The translations under genes and the position numbers were made by a program. 64,000 nt of DNA from Tillus elongatus. Lineage: Eukaryota; Arthropoda; Insecta; Coleoptera; Cleridae. Within the stretch, counting starts at the first letter, position 1, and each line of letters starts with the position of its first letter. A model generated the notes under the pieces. The model did not search any database. It was not told the origin of the DNA and was given only the letters and a program-made list of their open reading frames with translations. Location: the NCBI GenBank assembly GCA_964006375.1, contig OZ023263.1, positions 135,619,370 to 135,683,369 of the forward strand, written 5' to 3'. This document shows positions 34,266-52,180 of this stretch, piece after piece.

Positions 34266-36912
34266 GAAAATGTTTAGTCTGTTGGTCGGTCGGTTTGTCC
34301 GCCTGAACGTCTCTCTCAAATTTGGTATCCAGGACGCTTTGAATTGTTTTTGGGTAAGCTCGCTTCAGGGGGGGGGGGTATAAATAAGGGGTGATTTGCT
34401 GAAAATGAACATTTTTTTGTTAACACTCGAGTAATATAACGTTTGAGAAGTTTATGAGTACAGGGATACGAATATTTTCTTCGTGGTCAAATCATGGACC
34501 CAAAATTAATTTCGTGAGAATGCCTTTTTGAAGATAGTAGATTATCACAGCTATGTGGCAGTTATGATTCAATTTGTAGCACTATTTTAACCTGCTGTCA
34601 GAATTTTTCTGCTACCAAGATTTGTTAAATGGTTATACTGATTGTAGTTATAGTAATTTCATGAAAGCATCCCATTCTAGAAGCAAAATTGCAGTAACTG
34701 TCCCCGCTTGTTTAAAGTTTTCATTTTAGAGCGCACCATTTGACAAATATTGACAGCTTAGATCAAGCTATATAGATACCAACATTTCCACGATGACATT
34801 GACAATTTGAAATTACTGAATTACTGTTTATTCATTCTATTTTCAACCGCAAACATTGCCTTTATTTTCTGAGAAACACACCACTTTGAAGTGTCACCTG
34901 AATTGAACCATTATTACCTCCACATCGTCAATACGTGTGGAAGTATGATATCGGCGACAAAAATTTCAATTTTTTTTGCCTAAACATCGTAAAATGTCTC
35001 AAAACATATAGAAAACACGATCTGGGAACGAAATGTTTTTGTCTGGCGGTCTGTATGTCTGTCTGTTTGATGTATCGTCTCTAAATTTTGTATACAGTTA
35101 GCACCTGACAAACAAACGGTTCGGATTGTTTTGGGGTAAAATCGCTCTAGGGGATAGGGGATGAATGGGGGTGATTTGGTGAAAATTGACATTTTTTCGT
35201 TAAAACTCGAGTAATAACAGTTTGGGGTTTGTTTATTAGAAAACTTTCAGTTTCATCAAACATCTAGTATTCTGTTTAGAGGGAATATCGGTGACAGGAA
35301 TCTGGAATTTTTTTTACTAAATCGGCGAATAAAATCTCAAAACATAGAAAACTTGAGTTTGTACAATTTTTTGTCTGTGGTTCTGTCGGTCGGTCGGTCT
35401 ATGGACCTGTACGTCTGTCTGCTGGTAGGCGCAATAAATTTCGAACGAATTGAGATATAAACTCCAAATTTGATATCCAGTTAGCACCCTACAAAGGAAC
35501 TCTTCGAATTGTTTTTGGGTAAGATCGCTTTAGGGGCAGGGGATAAATGAGGGATGATTTGGTGAAAATTGGCATTTCCTCGTTAAAACTCGAGTAATAT
35601 AACGTTTTAGAAGTTTATGAGTACAGGAATATGAATATTTTCTTTGTGATTAAGTCATGGACCTTAAATTAATTTCATGAGAATGTTTTTCTGGGGAGAG
35701 TATATCATCACAGCTATGTGGAAGTTACGTTTCAATTTACAGCACTATTTTTTGCAATCTTTAGGCAAATAAACGTATAGACTACGAATTTTTAACATCA
35801 ATCAAATTATTATTTATTGTTGTTAAAACAATCACTTTGACATTACCCAAATTATAATATATGTCCAGGAATGTCCGTAGGTACTAACTTTAAATAATAT
35901 TCATGTATTTTACAAATCGTGTATGTTTAATACATAATACATATTCGAATCTGGACACAGATACAGCATCGTCCAAGAAAAAGGATAAATTTTATGTAAA
36001 CTCAGATTATACTCTTTGGTTGCAAATAAGCGTGAGACAAGGAAATAGATTTTAACATATCTTTTATTTTGCGATATACACTTTATCTGCTTTATTGTTA
36101 CGTCACATTGACTGTACAATTATTGTTTTATCAAATGGAAAAATGACTTGAAACTTTATCCTTACTAAAAAATCTTCTATAATTGCTAGGTATATGTTGA
36201 TAAATAAAACCTTCAATCAGAGTTTGCGTTCCGGACATGCAATCTCTTGTTTTTTCGAATTTACAGAAAATACATTTTTCGAAGGCAATTTTTTTTCTGA
36301 GAAAACTGATACGACTGGGGTGGCTAATGAACCATTTAAAGCTATTAACAAAAGAAAGACACGTAATAAGTTGCATCAGAAGTTATAGATTGGAAAGTTT
36401 TATTATCGATACCTCTATAAGATAATTTTCTCAATGAAAATTCGCTAAAGGGAAGCAATACCTACTATGAAATAGCGTTACCCAGTGCTAACAGGAATAG
36501 TTTAGTTCAACATTTAATCATTTTAATCAAACTGATAAATAGGAAAATATAACAGAATATAAATATGAGTTCCATCTTCCAATTAGAGAAAGGCAGAATA
36601 AAAATCAATAATCATATGACGGTAAAACAGGTAACACATCATAGTTTCACACGTGGTTGATATAAAAAGTGTATACCTATTATTATAGGACAGGTTTACT
36701 GCTATGCCGATCTTCCTGGAACGGCCAGTATAACAGCCTGTCGCTAATAAAAAAATTCGTTTCACGTTCAACATTAATAATTGTGGGTTACATCGACCTT
36801 GCCGAATGTTATCTGGTTCACCTTTTTGAACTGATGTGAGACGATTATGCTCTAACACATATTTTTTTAAATGGCCGTCCTTTTGAACTAAAACAACTGT
36901 AAAGTATAAAGA

Positions 36913-37227
36913 TTGACAACCAGATTATGGTCTTTTAGGATAAGCGTAATAGGTATTCCAAATAAGAAAGGTAGATTTTTTTTCCATTTTTTTGAAGAGG
37001 ACAAATACGAGAAAAGCTTCTTTAAGTATCTTAATTTTGAAAATTTGTTTTACACCAGATTTGAGGGCATGAAAAATAAACTAATCTCGCATTTGAAAAA
37101 TTATCATGCATACGAAAGCGCTATACAGAAAAACGAACTATATAAAGACCACAAATCTGACACTTATTTTGAAGCCTATTGTCAAATACTTTTTAACTCA
37201 AGATTAAGTCAATTAATAAAACATTAA
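36913..37227 (+). CDS. hypothetical ORF, unit copy 2
   Basis: Identical translation to 19110-19424; function unknown and coding status uncertain. Confidence 0.3.
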   Translation: MTTRLWSFRISVIGIPNKKGRFFFHFFEEDKYEKSFFKYLNFENLFYTRFEGMKNKLISHLKNYHAYESAIQKNELYKDHKSDTYFEAYCQILFNSRLSQLIKH

Positions 37228-37593
37228 AAATAATCTTTTTGAAAAAAATTTCCGCCATTTGGAAATAAATTTATCTACCAAAAAATCAGATAAGACGTTA
37301 TATTTGCGTTCTTTAGTTTATAACAAAACATGCAATGCAATTTGTTTTGTTAATATACCCATACCCATCCTTATAAATTAAAAGTAAAAAGTAAAAAAAA
37401 AACATCTCAGAGTTTCTCGATCCTGCTGGTTATTTTTCTACAAGTATATTTTACGCTTACAAGAGTTGTATAGGTATGCAAAGACAAAATTTATTAACTC
37501 ATGGCTTTCTGAAGTAATCATCATGTTTACACATAACTCTTCTAGGTAGACACACATTGGCCGTCATTTAAAAATTTTAAAGTTTAGCATAGA

Positions 37594-37933
37594 GCCTCGG
37601 TGGTTCAGGGGTAAGAACGTGTGCCTCCGAACCGAAGGGTACTGGGTTTGATCCCAGGGTTCTCCTTTCACTTTTTCAGTACAACTGTAACATTAACATC
37701 AACCGAGGTTCTGGCATTGTATTTCAGCAAGTTGAATGTCTGCACGTTCCGCCCTTCGGAGAGCGCGTAAAGCCGTCGGTCCCGTGTCCATGCGATGTTG
37801 GGCACGTTAAAAATCCCTACCCTCCTTACAGAAATGCAGGGGTTCGGCAAAATTTCCAGGATAGTGAGGTGAAACTGTTCCCTGGCGTCGGTGATTGGCC
37901 ATAGTCGCGGAAATAGGCCGACGTTAAAGAAAC
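37594..37933 (+). mobile_element. tRNA-derived SINE, unit copy 2
   Basis: Counterpart of 19791-20130. Confidence 0.88.
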
Positions 37934-40237
37934 AAAACACACACACAAAGTTTAGCAAGAAAATTAATATAGCACAAATTTGACATCTTTCAAGTCTACT
38001 CAAAAGTAGTTTTCGTCTTCAGATTCGACCAAATAATAGCAGTGTAAAAGTATTTTTTTTGCGAAAAATGGCTGCCATTTTGAAATATGTTTATTTGGCA
38101 AAAAATCAAGCGAAGTTTTAAAGTATATATTATACTGTTTTTAAATTGATTGCAAAACACATTCATTTTTAAAAGTAATAACAAAGACCATTTTGTTAAA
38201 AAAAATAAAACAAAAACATCTCCATGTAAACCAATCCAATTGGGTTTGTAACGACTACATTTTTTATGACTATGTACTACCGACAAGGATTGCATATGCC
38301 AAGATTAAAGTTCTTAAGCTTTAAGGCTTTTTGGACGATTAACTACATTTTACCACTACCTATACAATATGGATTATGGGTATATGCCAAGATTTAATAG
38401 TTATATTAGCACTAAACAGGCTTTTTGAAGTTCATTATTTTTACAAAATCGTTCTACTTACGAATACGTTGCAGGCTGTCATTTTGACCAGCTAGGGTTT
38501 AGCGAAAAACGAATAGAGACTATAAAATTAAGGTTTTCCATGTCAACTTGAAAATATTTTTTTTCTTTAAATTATAAATATAATAAATGATAAATAAATA
38601 ATAACACAAGTAATTTGATTCACAAAAAGAAATATGGTAACTAATAACAAAGCGATTTGTTTTTAATTTGAAAAAACAAAAAAGCATCTAGCACTATTCG
38701 GATCTGGTTGCATGGTTTTCTAATAACTTTATTTTAGGTCTTGAAAATACACAATAATATAAATTAAAACTGTTGATAGTTGTCACGGTCGAATATAACT
38801 GACTTTAATTTTCTCGAACCTGAAGATGCCGCACTGGGGAAAGCGGTTGATGAGAAAGCTAAAAAAGTTACTAACAAGCATACCTTAGAAGAATTGTGTG
38901 GGATGTGGAGCCAGAGTAGAGATCTCTACGTATATACTTATATTAAATAATTTTGTTGTCACATCATAGAGGTTTCTCTAAATAAAACAAATATATGTAA
39001 GTCAGCCTTCCTCAACGCATTTAACACCCCTGTGGTATCTATACAGCTAATTTGGTGAAATATGTTAATGCAATGATTAAGTACCTACATATATATAATA
39101 TAAACAATTATTCTAGCACTATATGTTTTATAGAGTTAGTAAATCTTAATAAAACTCGCCCATTCTCTACGGCTAACCAAAGATATTCGCCAATCCCACT
39201 CAGTTCAGGATCGGCAAGTTTAAAACTAGATCTGATTGCTTCCCAGTTCCAACCGTAGAATTTGTTTTCATGCTCTATAGAAAAAAAAATTGCACAAAAA
39301 TCAAGTTTTGATTGCAAAAATCGGATATGTATGTGTGTGTTTATTTTTAGTAAATTTATTGCGTTCCTTTGATTAAAAAAACTAGAAAACATCTCTACTG
39401 GTTTAAAGTACGGTTTAAAAAAACACCGTATTTCGAAGGTCATTTAGAGGCATAACCTTGACCGTCCGGTAACATCTAGAAGCAATCCATTTTCAGTAAT
39501 AGGCGTTTTCGCCAGGCGCCTGCCAGCAGCCTCATTGATCTCTAAGTGAAGATTGGAACCTAGGTTAAACACTGGTAAGTACACTTGGAGAACCCAAATC
39601 ACCACAACACATATTTTTAAAGACCTGACGATCGTTTCAGTAACAAAGTTTCTGTGTATGGTGCTTTTAATGTCGGACGAGGTCTTTGAACCTCCTTTAC
39701 CACTGCACCTGACAGGTTTCGAAATGTTTATCTGCATCAAAGACAGAGCGCAAACAGAGGACTGCAAACCAGTGGCAGGGCTCGATTTAAGGAACTTTTG
39801 TTTTTTAATGTACTAGAAATATAAGTACTTTCCTACGCATCTAGCTTCGCTGGTTGTCTGACATTTTTGATAAGTTTCAGATTTTCTTTATCAATGTGGT
39901 GGTTATTATCCTAAATATGTTGTGTATAGCGAAGTGGCTGTCAAATGAGTTTAAAAGATTACCTGTTAACCAAAAAAAGTTATTGAGTGTCAAATTGACT
40001 CGACTTCACTACTAAAATTAAAGATGTTAAATTGGTGAAAGGCGAGGTTTTGATATAATTCGATGTAAATGAATAGAGGATGATGATAAATTTTCCCTTA
40101 AGTAAAATTAGATATAGTATAGAATAAGAGTACATCAAAAACCTGGCTAAATATAACGGACATTCGGATTGATTAGCGGAAAAATTAATTAATAGACACA
40201 GTACAAAGAAAATGTTAGCGGAATGCACAACATTTAG

Positions 40238-40597
40238 GAAAGATAAAATAGAGAAAAAAAATGTTTGCCTACCTTTTGAACCGCGTATCACAAGGCGTCT
40301 CGAGAGCATTTTTAAGAAAGCCGATTTGCGACAGACTTTTGCGAGAAAAAATAACTTAAGAAATTTGTTATGTCGAGTATCTATAAGATAGGTTGTAAAG
40401 ATTGTAATATTAAATACGTTGGGCAGACTAGGAGACACATTGAAACTAGATTTCGTGAATATCTGGCACAGCTCAGATACGGTAATGTAGACAAGTCATG
40501 CGTGGCACAACATATTTGGGATAGTAACCACCCCATTGATAAAGGAAATCTGAAACTTATGTTAAGTGCAAAAATGTTAGATACACAGCGAAGCTAG
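40238..40597 (+). pseudogene. Penelope-like RT tail and GIY-YIG, unit copy 2
   Basis: Counterpart of 22435-22794 with the same frameshift. Confidence 0.85.
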
Positions 40598-40888
40598 ATG
40601 CGTTCGAATGTAATTATATTTCTAGGGCAATAAAAAACAAAAGTTCCTTAAATAGAGCCCCGCCACTGGGTTGCAGTCCTCTGTTTGCGCTCTGCCTTTG
40701 ATGCAGATAAACATTCCAAAACCTGTCAGGTAGAGTGACAAAGGAGGTTCAAAGGCCTCGTCCGGCAATTAAAGCAGAATACACAGAAAATTTGTCTGCG
40801 ATTTAATCTCGCTCGCGGTGTCGTTTTTAACCTAAAACTCAGTATAAAAGGTGATGTTTAGTAGTAAGTAGTTAGAATTTTTCATCCT

Positions 40889-40923
40889 CTGATGACGCTA
40901 TCTTTGTAAGGGAAACGATCGTC
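40889..40923 (+). ncRNA. hammerhead ribozyme core, unit copy 2
   Basis: Counterpart of 23086-23120. Confidence 0.7.
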
Positions 40924-42893
40924 AAGACTTTAAAAATGTGTGTTATGGTGATTTGGGTTATCCCAGTACACTCATTGTTCTGTCAAATAATGTTGACAAA
41001 TGACATAACAATGCAGCTGCTGGCAGCTACTGGCGCCCACTGTTTATTGTTTATGGCAATATACCCACCTTCGTATCTATTTTTGCGCGTGCGTGTGCGT
41101 GGAACAATATTGTAAACACAATAGCTTTTGAGAGCTTTGAGCTAATAACTGCGTTTTTGTTGTATACAATTTTTGCAAATGTAAAATAAAGTTATTAGAA
41201 AACCAGCCACGTAGTGTGCAAGATTTTTGTTTGTTTTATTTTACTTCTCGTGATTTTTGACAAAGCTACTCGTTTCAAACTGGCGTCCACTTTTTTTTAC
41301 ATAAATATCTTACCCTCGATATTCTAATCAAATCTAAAGACGAAAAGCACTTGGTTGGCTTCAGAAATGTCAAAGTTTTGGTGTCTCCGTTATTCACTAA
41401 GCCAAATTATTTTTAAAAAACCAGTCACATGTTGGCCTTTGGTTTTGGAAACGTTTTTCCTCATACCTAATTGTTGATTGACCAATTCTCAAGATAAAAA
41501 TATTTTAGAAATCTACTTCAAAGTATCAAATGCTTAGCCTTCAATCATTCTTTACTCTAGTCAAGTATTATAAAATGGTGGCCAGCGTAACTATATACTG
41601 ATTTTCTAAACATCATACATTTCAAAGGTCCTGATACAATAACTTCCTTTTTGGCACATACGATTATATCCTTATGTTTCGAGATATATATTGGCAAAAA
41701 AACAATTACATTAAATTACTCCAAGATCTTTTTTGTTCAATACATTTTTAAAACTTTTGGAAAAAGATCTTCGTTATTAAGGCGTAAGCGCAATGAAGGA
41801 TAGGTTTTGCTTAAAAAAAAGTCAACTCTAACCTGTCCTGTGAAAGTTTGATTAACGTACGATTTTTAATGTGACGCCCATTTATTAAAAAATAGATAAA
41901 TGAACACACCCACAAGAAAAAAAAAACTGAAGTGAGACTTGATTTTAGTAAATTAGTAATATTGCTTAGAAACTCAAGTAGATAAGCACCATTCGGCAAC
42001 GTTGAATGTAACCCCCATTTATTATTTTCACTTTATATGACTTATTTTCACACAAAAAACTGTTGCAATAAATTGTCATTTGCCGCTTATCTTTTTTGTA
42101 AAAATATATTTTACTGAAACTTCTTTCAAACGCTTATGCTTGTTATAATTAGCTGTCTATTAATAATAATAATAGAGAAACTTTGTATCTCTATGAGAGA
42201 CTATTTTATTATTATAATTTCCTACGGTATAAATTTATACCGTATAAATTTATACTGTAAAAGTTTATACACGCTCGGCTCAGAAGATGATTGGATTGTG
42301 CTTCAAGGTATCGCTTAGTATGGGTGTGATTTCGATGTAGCATGAAAGTGCGCATGTATGTTGAGTGTGTAATCAATTTTGTAAACACGATAACTGACCA
42401 AAGCCTTTTTTTTGTTGTTGTATGCTAGTATTGAAACAAGCGTAAAATAAGGTGATTAGAAAACGAGCCAGATCGGGATAGCGGTAAATGCTTTGTTTTT
42501 TAAAATAAAAATCTCTTTTTTGTGAGTTGAAAAAAGTGTTTATAGGAAGTCTTGAAATATAGCATCTCTTGTGATTTTTGTCTAAGCCCACTCGATCATT
42601 TCTACGTGGTGGCTGCTTTTAATAAAAGAGAAATTCTGCCCTTATGATTCGATCAAATCTGAAGATATTATTTCTAACAGACTTCAAAAAAAGGAGGAGG
42701 TTCTCAATTCGACTGTATTTTTTTATGTGTGTTACCTCATAACTTTTTTTCTAGGTGAACCAATTTTGATGATTCTTTTTTTATTTGAAAAATGGTGCTT
42801 CTCATGTAGTCCCGTATAAATTTGATCAAGATCTGAGCAGTAGTTTTTGAGTTCTCCTTAATGAAGTCAGTTTTCTTTTCTTTTTTTTTTCTT

Positions 42894-43233
42894 TTAGCGT
42901 CGGTCTATTTCCGCGACTATGGCCAATCACTGGCGCCAGGGAGCATTTTCACCCCACTATCCCGGAAATGTTGTTGAACCCCTGCTTTTCTGTAAGGAGA
43001 GTATGGATCTTTAAAGTGCCCAACATCGCATGGACACTGGACCGACAGCTATTTACGCCCCCTCCGACGGGCGGAAGGTGAAGACGTTCAACTTGCTCAA
43101 ATATAATGCCACAACCTCGGTTGATGTTAATTGTACAGTACGTACTGCAAAAGTGAAAGGGTAACCCTGGGAACCGAACCCGGTACCCCTTGGTTCAGAG
43201 GTACACGTCCTTACCACTAAACCACCGAGGCTC
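42894..43233 (-). mobile_element. tRNA-derived SINE, minus strand, unit copy 2
   Basis: Counterpart of 25091-25430. Confidence 0.88.
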
Positions 43234-43243
43234 TAAATCTAAA

Positions 43244-45285
43244 GATAAATTGTGCTGCAAATTCAATCATAAATTCCACATAGCTGTGATAATTTATTCT
43301 CATGGAATGAATATAGGGTCCATGACTTAACCACAAAGCAAATATTTGTATTTATGTACCCATAAACTTTTGAAACGTTATGTTACGCGAGTTTTATTGA
43401 AAAAATGTTAATTTTCATCCAATTGCCCCTTACTTGTCCCCTACCCCCTGAAGAGGTCTTACCCAAAAACAATTCGAAGCGTTGCTTTGTCCGGTGCTAA
43501 CAGGATACCAAATTTGAAAATGATATCTCAATTCGTTCGAAAGCTATTACGCTTATCAACAGACAGACGTACATACCGACAGACCAACCGACCGACAGAC
43601 AAAAAAATGTTCCTTCTAGAATCAAGTTTCTATGTGTTTTGAGACTTTTTACGCGGTTTAGCAAAAAAAAAATCTAAATTTTTGTCAACAATATTCCACC
43701 CCCACATTTAATTTCAGCACAGAATACCAGATGTTTGATGAGATTAACATTATAATAAATAAATTCTAATAAATAAACCCTAAAACGTTATATTACTCGA
43801 GTTTTAACGAAAAAATATCAGTTTTCACCAAATCATCCCCATTCATCCCCTATCCACTAAAGCGATTTTACCCAAAAACAATCCGAACTGTTGGTTTGTC
43901 GAGTAATTGTGTATACTTAATTTGAAGACGATATCTCAATTCGTTCCAAAGTCATCCTGGTTACAGACAGACATACATACCGACATACAAAAAAAATTGT
44001 TTCCAAATCATGTTTTATATATGTTTTGATACTTTTTACGACGTTTGAGCAAAAAAAAATTTTTTAATTTTTGTCCCCGGTGCGATACTTCCACACATTG
44101 TGGCGGTGTGGAAGTAAAATCGTGTTGCAAATAGTTTTATAACTTCCACATAGCTGCGATAATTTATTCACATCAGAAAAACATTCTCATGGAATGAATT
44201 TGGGGCTCATGACTTGCCAGCAAAGAAAATATTTGTATTCCGTACCCATAAACTTTCGAAACCTTATATCACTTGAGTTTTATTTAAAAAAAATGTCAAT
44301 TATCACCAAATCACTCCTTATTTATCCCCTACCCCCTGAAGCAATCTTACCGAAAAACAATTCGAAGCGTTCCCTTGTCGGATGCTAACTGTATAACATA
44401 TCTTAAGATGATATCTGAATTTGTTCGAAAATTATTGCACCTATTAACAGACAGTGGTACATGCCGACAGACCGACCGACCGACAGACAAAAAAATGTCG
44501 TTCCAGAATCAAGTTTTCTATGTGTTTTGAGACCTTTACGCCGTTTTAACAAAACAACATTTCGTAATTTTTGTCAACAATATTCCACCCCCGACACATT
44601 CAACCCCTAATATAATTTTGGCACAGAATACCAGATGTTTGATGAAATTAAAAGTTTTCTAATAAATAAATCCTAAAACGTTATATTACTTGAGTTTTGA
44701 CGACAAAATTTCAATTTTCACCAAATCTCCCCAATTCATCCCCTACCCCCTAAAGCGATTTTACACAAAAACAATCCGACCCGTCTTTTCTGTGTTTTGA
44801 AACTTTTTTACGCCGTTTTACCAACAGAAAAAAATCTAAATTTTTCTGAACAATATTCCACTCCCACACATTCAACCCCTTATTTAATTTTAGCACAGAA
44901 TACCAGATGTGTGATGAAATTAAAAGTTTACTAATAAATAAACCCTAAAACGTTATATTACTCGAGTATTGACGAAAAAATTTCAATTTTCACCAAATCA
45001 CCCCCAATTAACCCCCACCCTCTAATGCGAATTTACCCAAAAACAATCCGAACCGTTAATTTGTCGAGAGCTAAGTCTATACCAAATTGGAAGACGATAT
45101 CTCAATTCGTTCTAAAGTTATCTTGGCTACAGACAGACACACAAACCGACAGACAAAAAAAAATTTGTTCCCAAATGATGTTTTCTATATGTTTTGGCCC
45201 TTTTTACGGCCTTTAAGCGAAACAAATTTTTTGACATTTTTGTCGCCGATGCGATACTTCCACACGCTGTGACGATGTGGAAGCA
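43244..45285 (-). repeat. interspersed repeat family G, minus array, unit copy 2
   Basis: Counterpart of 25441-27482; contains the single A/T substitution at 44065, which breaks a short spurious ORF present in copy 1. Confidence 0.8.
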
Positions 45286-45940
45286 ATTACATTTAAGTAT
45301 AGTTAAATTTTTCAGATTTATGATCTTGGTTCATTTCTTCGCTAAACTCAAGCAATATAAAATTTTTGGAATTTTCCGTTAAATTTACTAATTTTAAAAT
45401 GGCGGCCTTTTTTATAAAACGGTTTCTCGTACAATTATTGATTGGCCAAATTTCGAGTTAAAAGGGCGTTGGAAATAAGTTTTAACAGTGTTAAGTTAGC
45501 CTTTATTGGTTTATTCACACGGCATATAAAATAGCTATTACTCTAAAAAAAAACATTAAATTATAATCTTTCTTGTGAATGTTTTCTTAACTCTGTCGTG
45601 GTGACGTTGAAGATTTAATAAAAATAAATAAACTTAGCCAAAACAACGTATTAGTTCACTTAATCACAAGGTATTTACAATTAGAATCATATTTACAATA
45701 ATATATCTAGCTTGGCAGACTATTGAAAAACAGAAACCCTGATTACGTAGCAGAGAGAGAGAGGGGGGGGGGGGGTGAGCACACCACTAGTCTGTTCGCT
45801 GCTCTAAATCTAACCACAGCATAATATGATGCTGCTCTAACTTTGAATGAATCCTTTACGCCCCGTCTTGTTGACTCGTTCGCGCTAGAACGACGCAATC
45901 GCATAAGCGTTTCACTTCACGCACTCATTTTATTTAAACG

Positions 45941-46296
45941 ATTTTTTTAAAACTTTGCCCTATTTACACGACTAAGGCAAATCACCGACGCCAGTGAGCA
46001 GTGTCACCTCACAATCCTGGAAATTTTGCCGAACCCCTGCTTTCCGTAAGAAAGATAGGGATCTTTAACGTGCATGGACATGGGATCAACCCCCTTTGAA
46101 AGGCGGGACGTGCAGACCTTCAACTTGCTCAAATACAATGCCACAACGTCGGTTGATGTTAAATTTACAGTATGCACTAAATATGGGAATCCTGGGATTC
46201 GAACCCAATACCCCTCGGTTCAGAGGCACACCTTTATAATCATTTTTTATTGATAAAAAAAGGCACACCTTCTTACCATTGGGTGACCGCAGCTCT
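45941..46296 (-). mobile_element. tRNA-derived SINE, minus strand, unit copy 2
   Basis: Counterpart of 28140-28495, with the same internal duplication. Confidence 0.8.
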
Positions 46297-47920
46297 TACG
46301 ATTTTATTTAGTTTCAAGCTTTTTATTAAAAAATAAAGGAAACTCCTACCAGGTTATATATATCTAGAGAACATTACCAACTAAAATACCCACCAAGCAT
46401 TAAACTGTTTAATATATCTGGCTGTTTTAAAATTTATTTTAACTAACATAAAACCCAAAAAAGTATTCTAATTGATTTACTGGGTGTTGTTCTTTGTCGC
46501 AATCATCTTTTATGTTAGTTCATTAATATAGTTCTTAGAAGGCAACACACCTCTAAGAAATTGTAATAAATATAGATACGTTTATTCTCTGTTTTTGTGG
46601 ACAAATGTTGACAGGTATCTGTAAAGAATTGTTACATTTCTCTAGTCTATTTCATCATTTGATAAAACCAACTTTATTAGCGAAACGACCGTCAGTATTT
46701 TTACTCGGACGTGGTGGATTGCGTTTCATCACTGTACCTACTTATTAGCGCTCACCAGAGGTACTTAATATCACATTGCTGTACTTATCTGAATAATCAA
46801 CAGTTTTTCTACTAGCTTCTTTGCGAGAGCTACAGAAGTCTTGGGGTGACACTTAACAAAAGTTGGTGACAAAAATTGGTAGGATTGGTCGGGAGCAAAA
46901 GGCAAGAACGTTCAGAGATTTGGAGTATGCTTACTCGACGTTCTCTTGCCTTTTTTTAAAGCAAATCAGAATGTATGGATTTAAAGAATAAATGAAGGGC
47001 AACAACAATTGATGAATTGAAATGTAACATTGAACTGAAAGGGACCCGTCTGTGCTTTAAATACCGATTGTCTTAATTCTGAACCACATTTAGCATCAGT
47101 AAGATCGACAAAAATAGGGGTGATTATCTCGGCCGCACACACACAGAGATTAGGCACATTTGTAATGAGTACTATTAAATATTGCCGTAAGGTTAATGAG
47201 TAAGAAAGAGACAACAATTCCTTTTATGCCCCATCTTTTTCTCTTGAAGATTTGTCTCAACTGCCATTCATTCGGGTTCCCTTGCAATTCAAGGTTATGT
47301 TTCAATGCTTTTAAGCAACAATAATTTATACTTATTTCTGCTTATATGAGACAAGTTAAAGTTTATAAAAACTTTTTATTTTAGATCATCCAGAGACTAA
47401 ACGTTATACCCTTTTAAATTGTGGCTACATGCTAACACATGTGTGTAATTAATAAAATTTGTTATATTGACCTTTGATCAGATAAAATATATTGTAATGA
47501 GTTTCATGACATTTGAATGCTTCAAAATTGTTCTAGGAGATAAGCTTAATTTTATAAAAACTGTTTATTTTAGATAATCCAATGACTTCTCCAAGAGTGT
47601 GTCTAAGTACTTATGTTCTTATTACAGTTTTTCAACATTTATTTTTACTTTATATGATTTTTCTTTACAAAAAGTCGTTGCAATAAATTTACGTACTTCT
47701 ACCTAATTGTTTTGTAAACGTCACATCTCATTTTAACTTTTAACCTCTTTTAAAAGTTATGCTTATTATACTTGTTATTAATGAGCACCTTAATAATAAA
47801 AAAACTTTGTATCTCTATGAATTTATTTTGAAGACTTCAAAAAGCCTATTATACGATTGTCATTAGTATAAATTTATATGGTACAAATTTATACGTCCTC
47901 AAAAGGGAGCGAATACTTAC

Positions 47921-47947
47921 ATATATATATATATATATATATATATA
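47921..47947. repeat. (AT)n microsatellite, right border of unit copy 2
   Basis: About 27 bases of AT, much shorter than at the other three borders. Confidence 0.95.
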
Positions 47948-48099
47948 AACATATAAAAATTGAAACCGACCCCGGATATGTGTTCTCGGGAGCCTAATTA
48001 GTGCTAATTTGAAGGAATTTTTTCAAAATTCAAAAGTCGAGATCTCCTCATTAGTGAATTTTTTTAAAGAAAATTCACTAAAACCCACTGCTTGTATTA

Positions 48100-48430
48100 T
48101 AAAATTAAAAGTTTGGAATTTGATGTCACATTTGGTAAATTTAAAATGAGGTCTTTGCAGTGATTTCCTAGTATTTAATGTCCAATTTTGATGTTCAAAG
48201 GTGTTAAAATAAAACTTTTATGATTAGAGACGGTTTATGGACAATTGTACTTACTTTATTTGGGGAGCAATCTTGCCTACAAGCTCATATTTTTAGGAGT
48301 TCTAGTGCAAAATTTGGTGTTGCTAGCTATATTCGTTAATTTAGGTATCTATATAAAGATATAACAACCCAATGTGTTCTTAAATGAGAGAGGAAAAAGG
48401 TCGGTAATGTTGTCATCAATGATATCAATA
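48100..48430 (+). repeat. interspersed repeat, relative of 7680-7990
   Basis: Ordered blocks are shared with 7680-7990 (see there). It lies about 150 bases right of the unit and, like its relative, follows an (AT)n tract. Confidence 0.8.
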
Positions 48431-48734
48431 GTAAAACCCAACAATCATCTTTATTAAGCACATACAAATTGAACAGTAATAAAAAGAGGTTTTTCGAGTA
48501 AAAATAAATATATCAGTTAGCGGTAAGTTTCAAATAATAGCTTATTACGCATGAGAAAAATCCTTAAAGCTGGTCTTAGTTTAAAAAAATTCTTCGTCTG
48601 GCCAGATAATTTTCAGTTAGTTTATGAAAGCATGCGCAATTATAACCAATAAAGTATGGAGCTGAAAGCCCTTTAATAAATTTTCAATTCTTTCACTAAA
48701 TTTACTAGGTAAAAATAAATAAAAAGTTTGAACT

Positions 48735-52171
<3,437 letters not shown>

Positions 52172-52180
52172 CTCCCGGTT
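52172..52180. repeat. MULE target site duplication, left
   Basis: CTCCCGGTT directly precedes the left terminal inverted repeat and is repeated exactly at 54303-54311. Confidence 0.95.

Larger units (their letters stand above)
33474..35763 (+). repeat. interspersed repeat family G, plus array, unit copy 2
   Basis: Counterpart of 15671-17960; contains both compensating 32-bp differences. Confidence 0.8.
39541..40978. mobile_element. inverted Penelope-like remnants, unit copy 2
   Basis: Counterpart of 21738-23175, with the same inverted arms, GIY-YIG domain and hammerhead core. Confidence 0.8.
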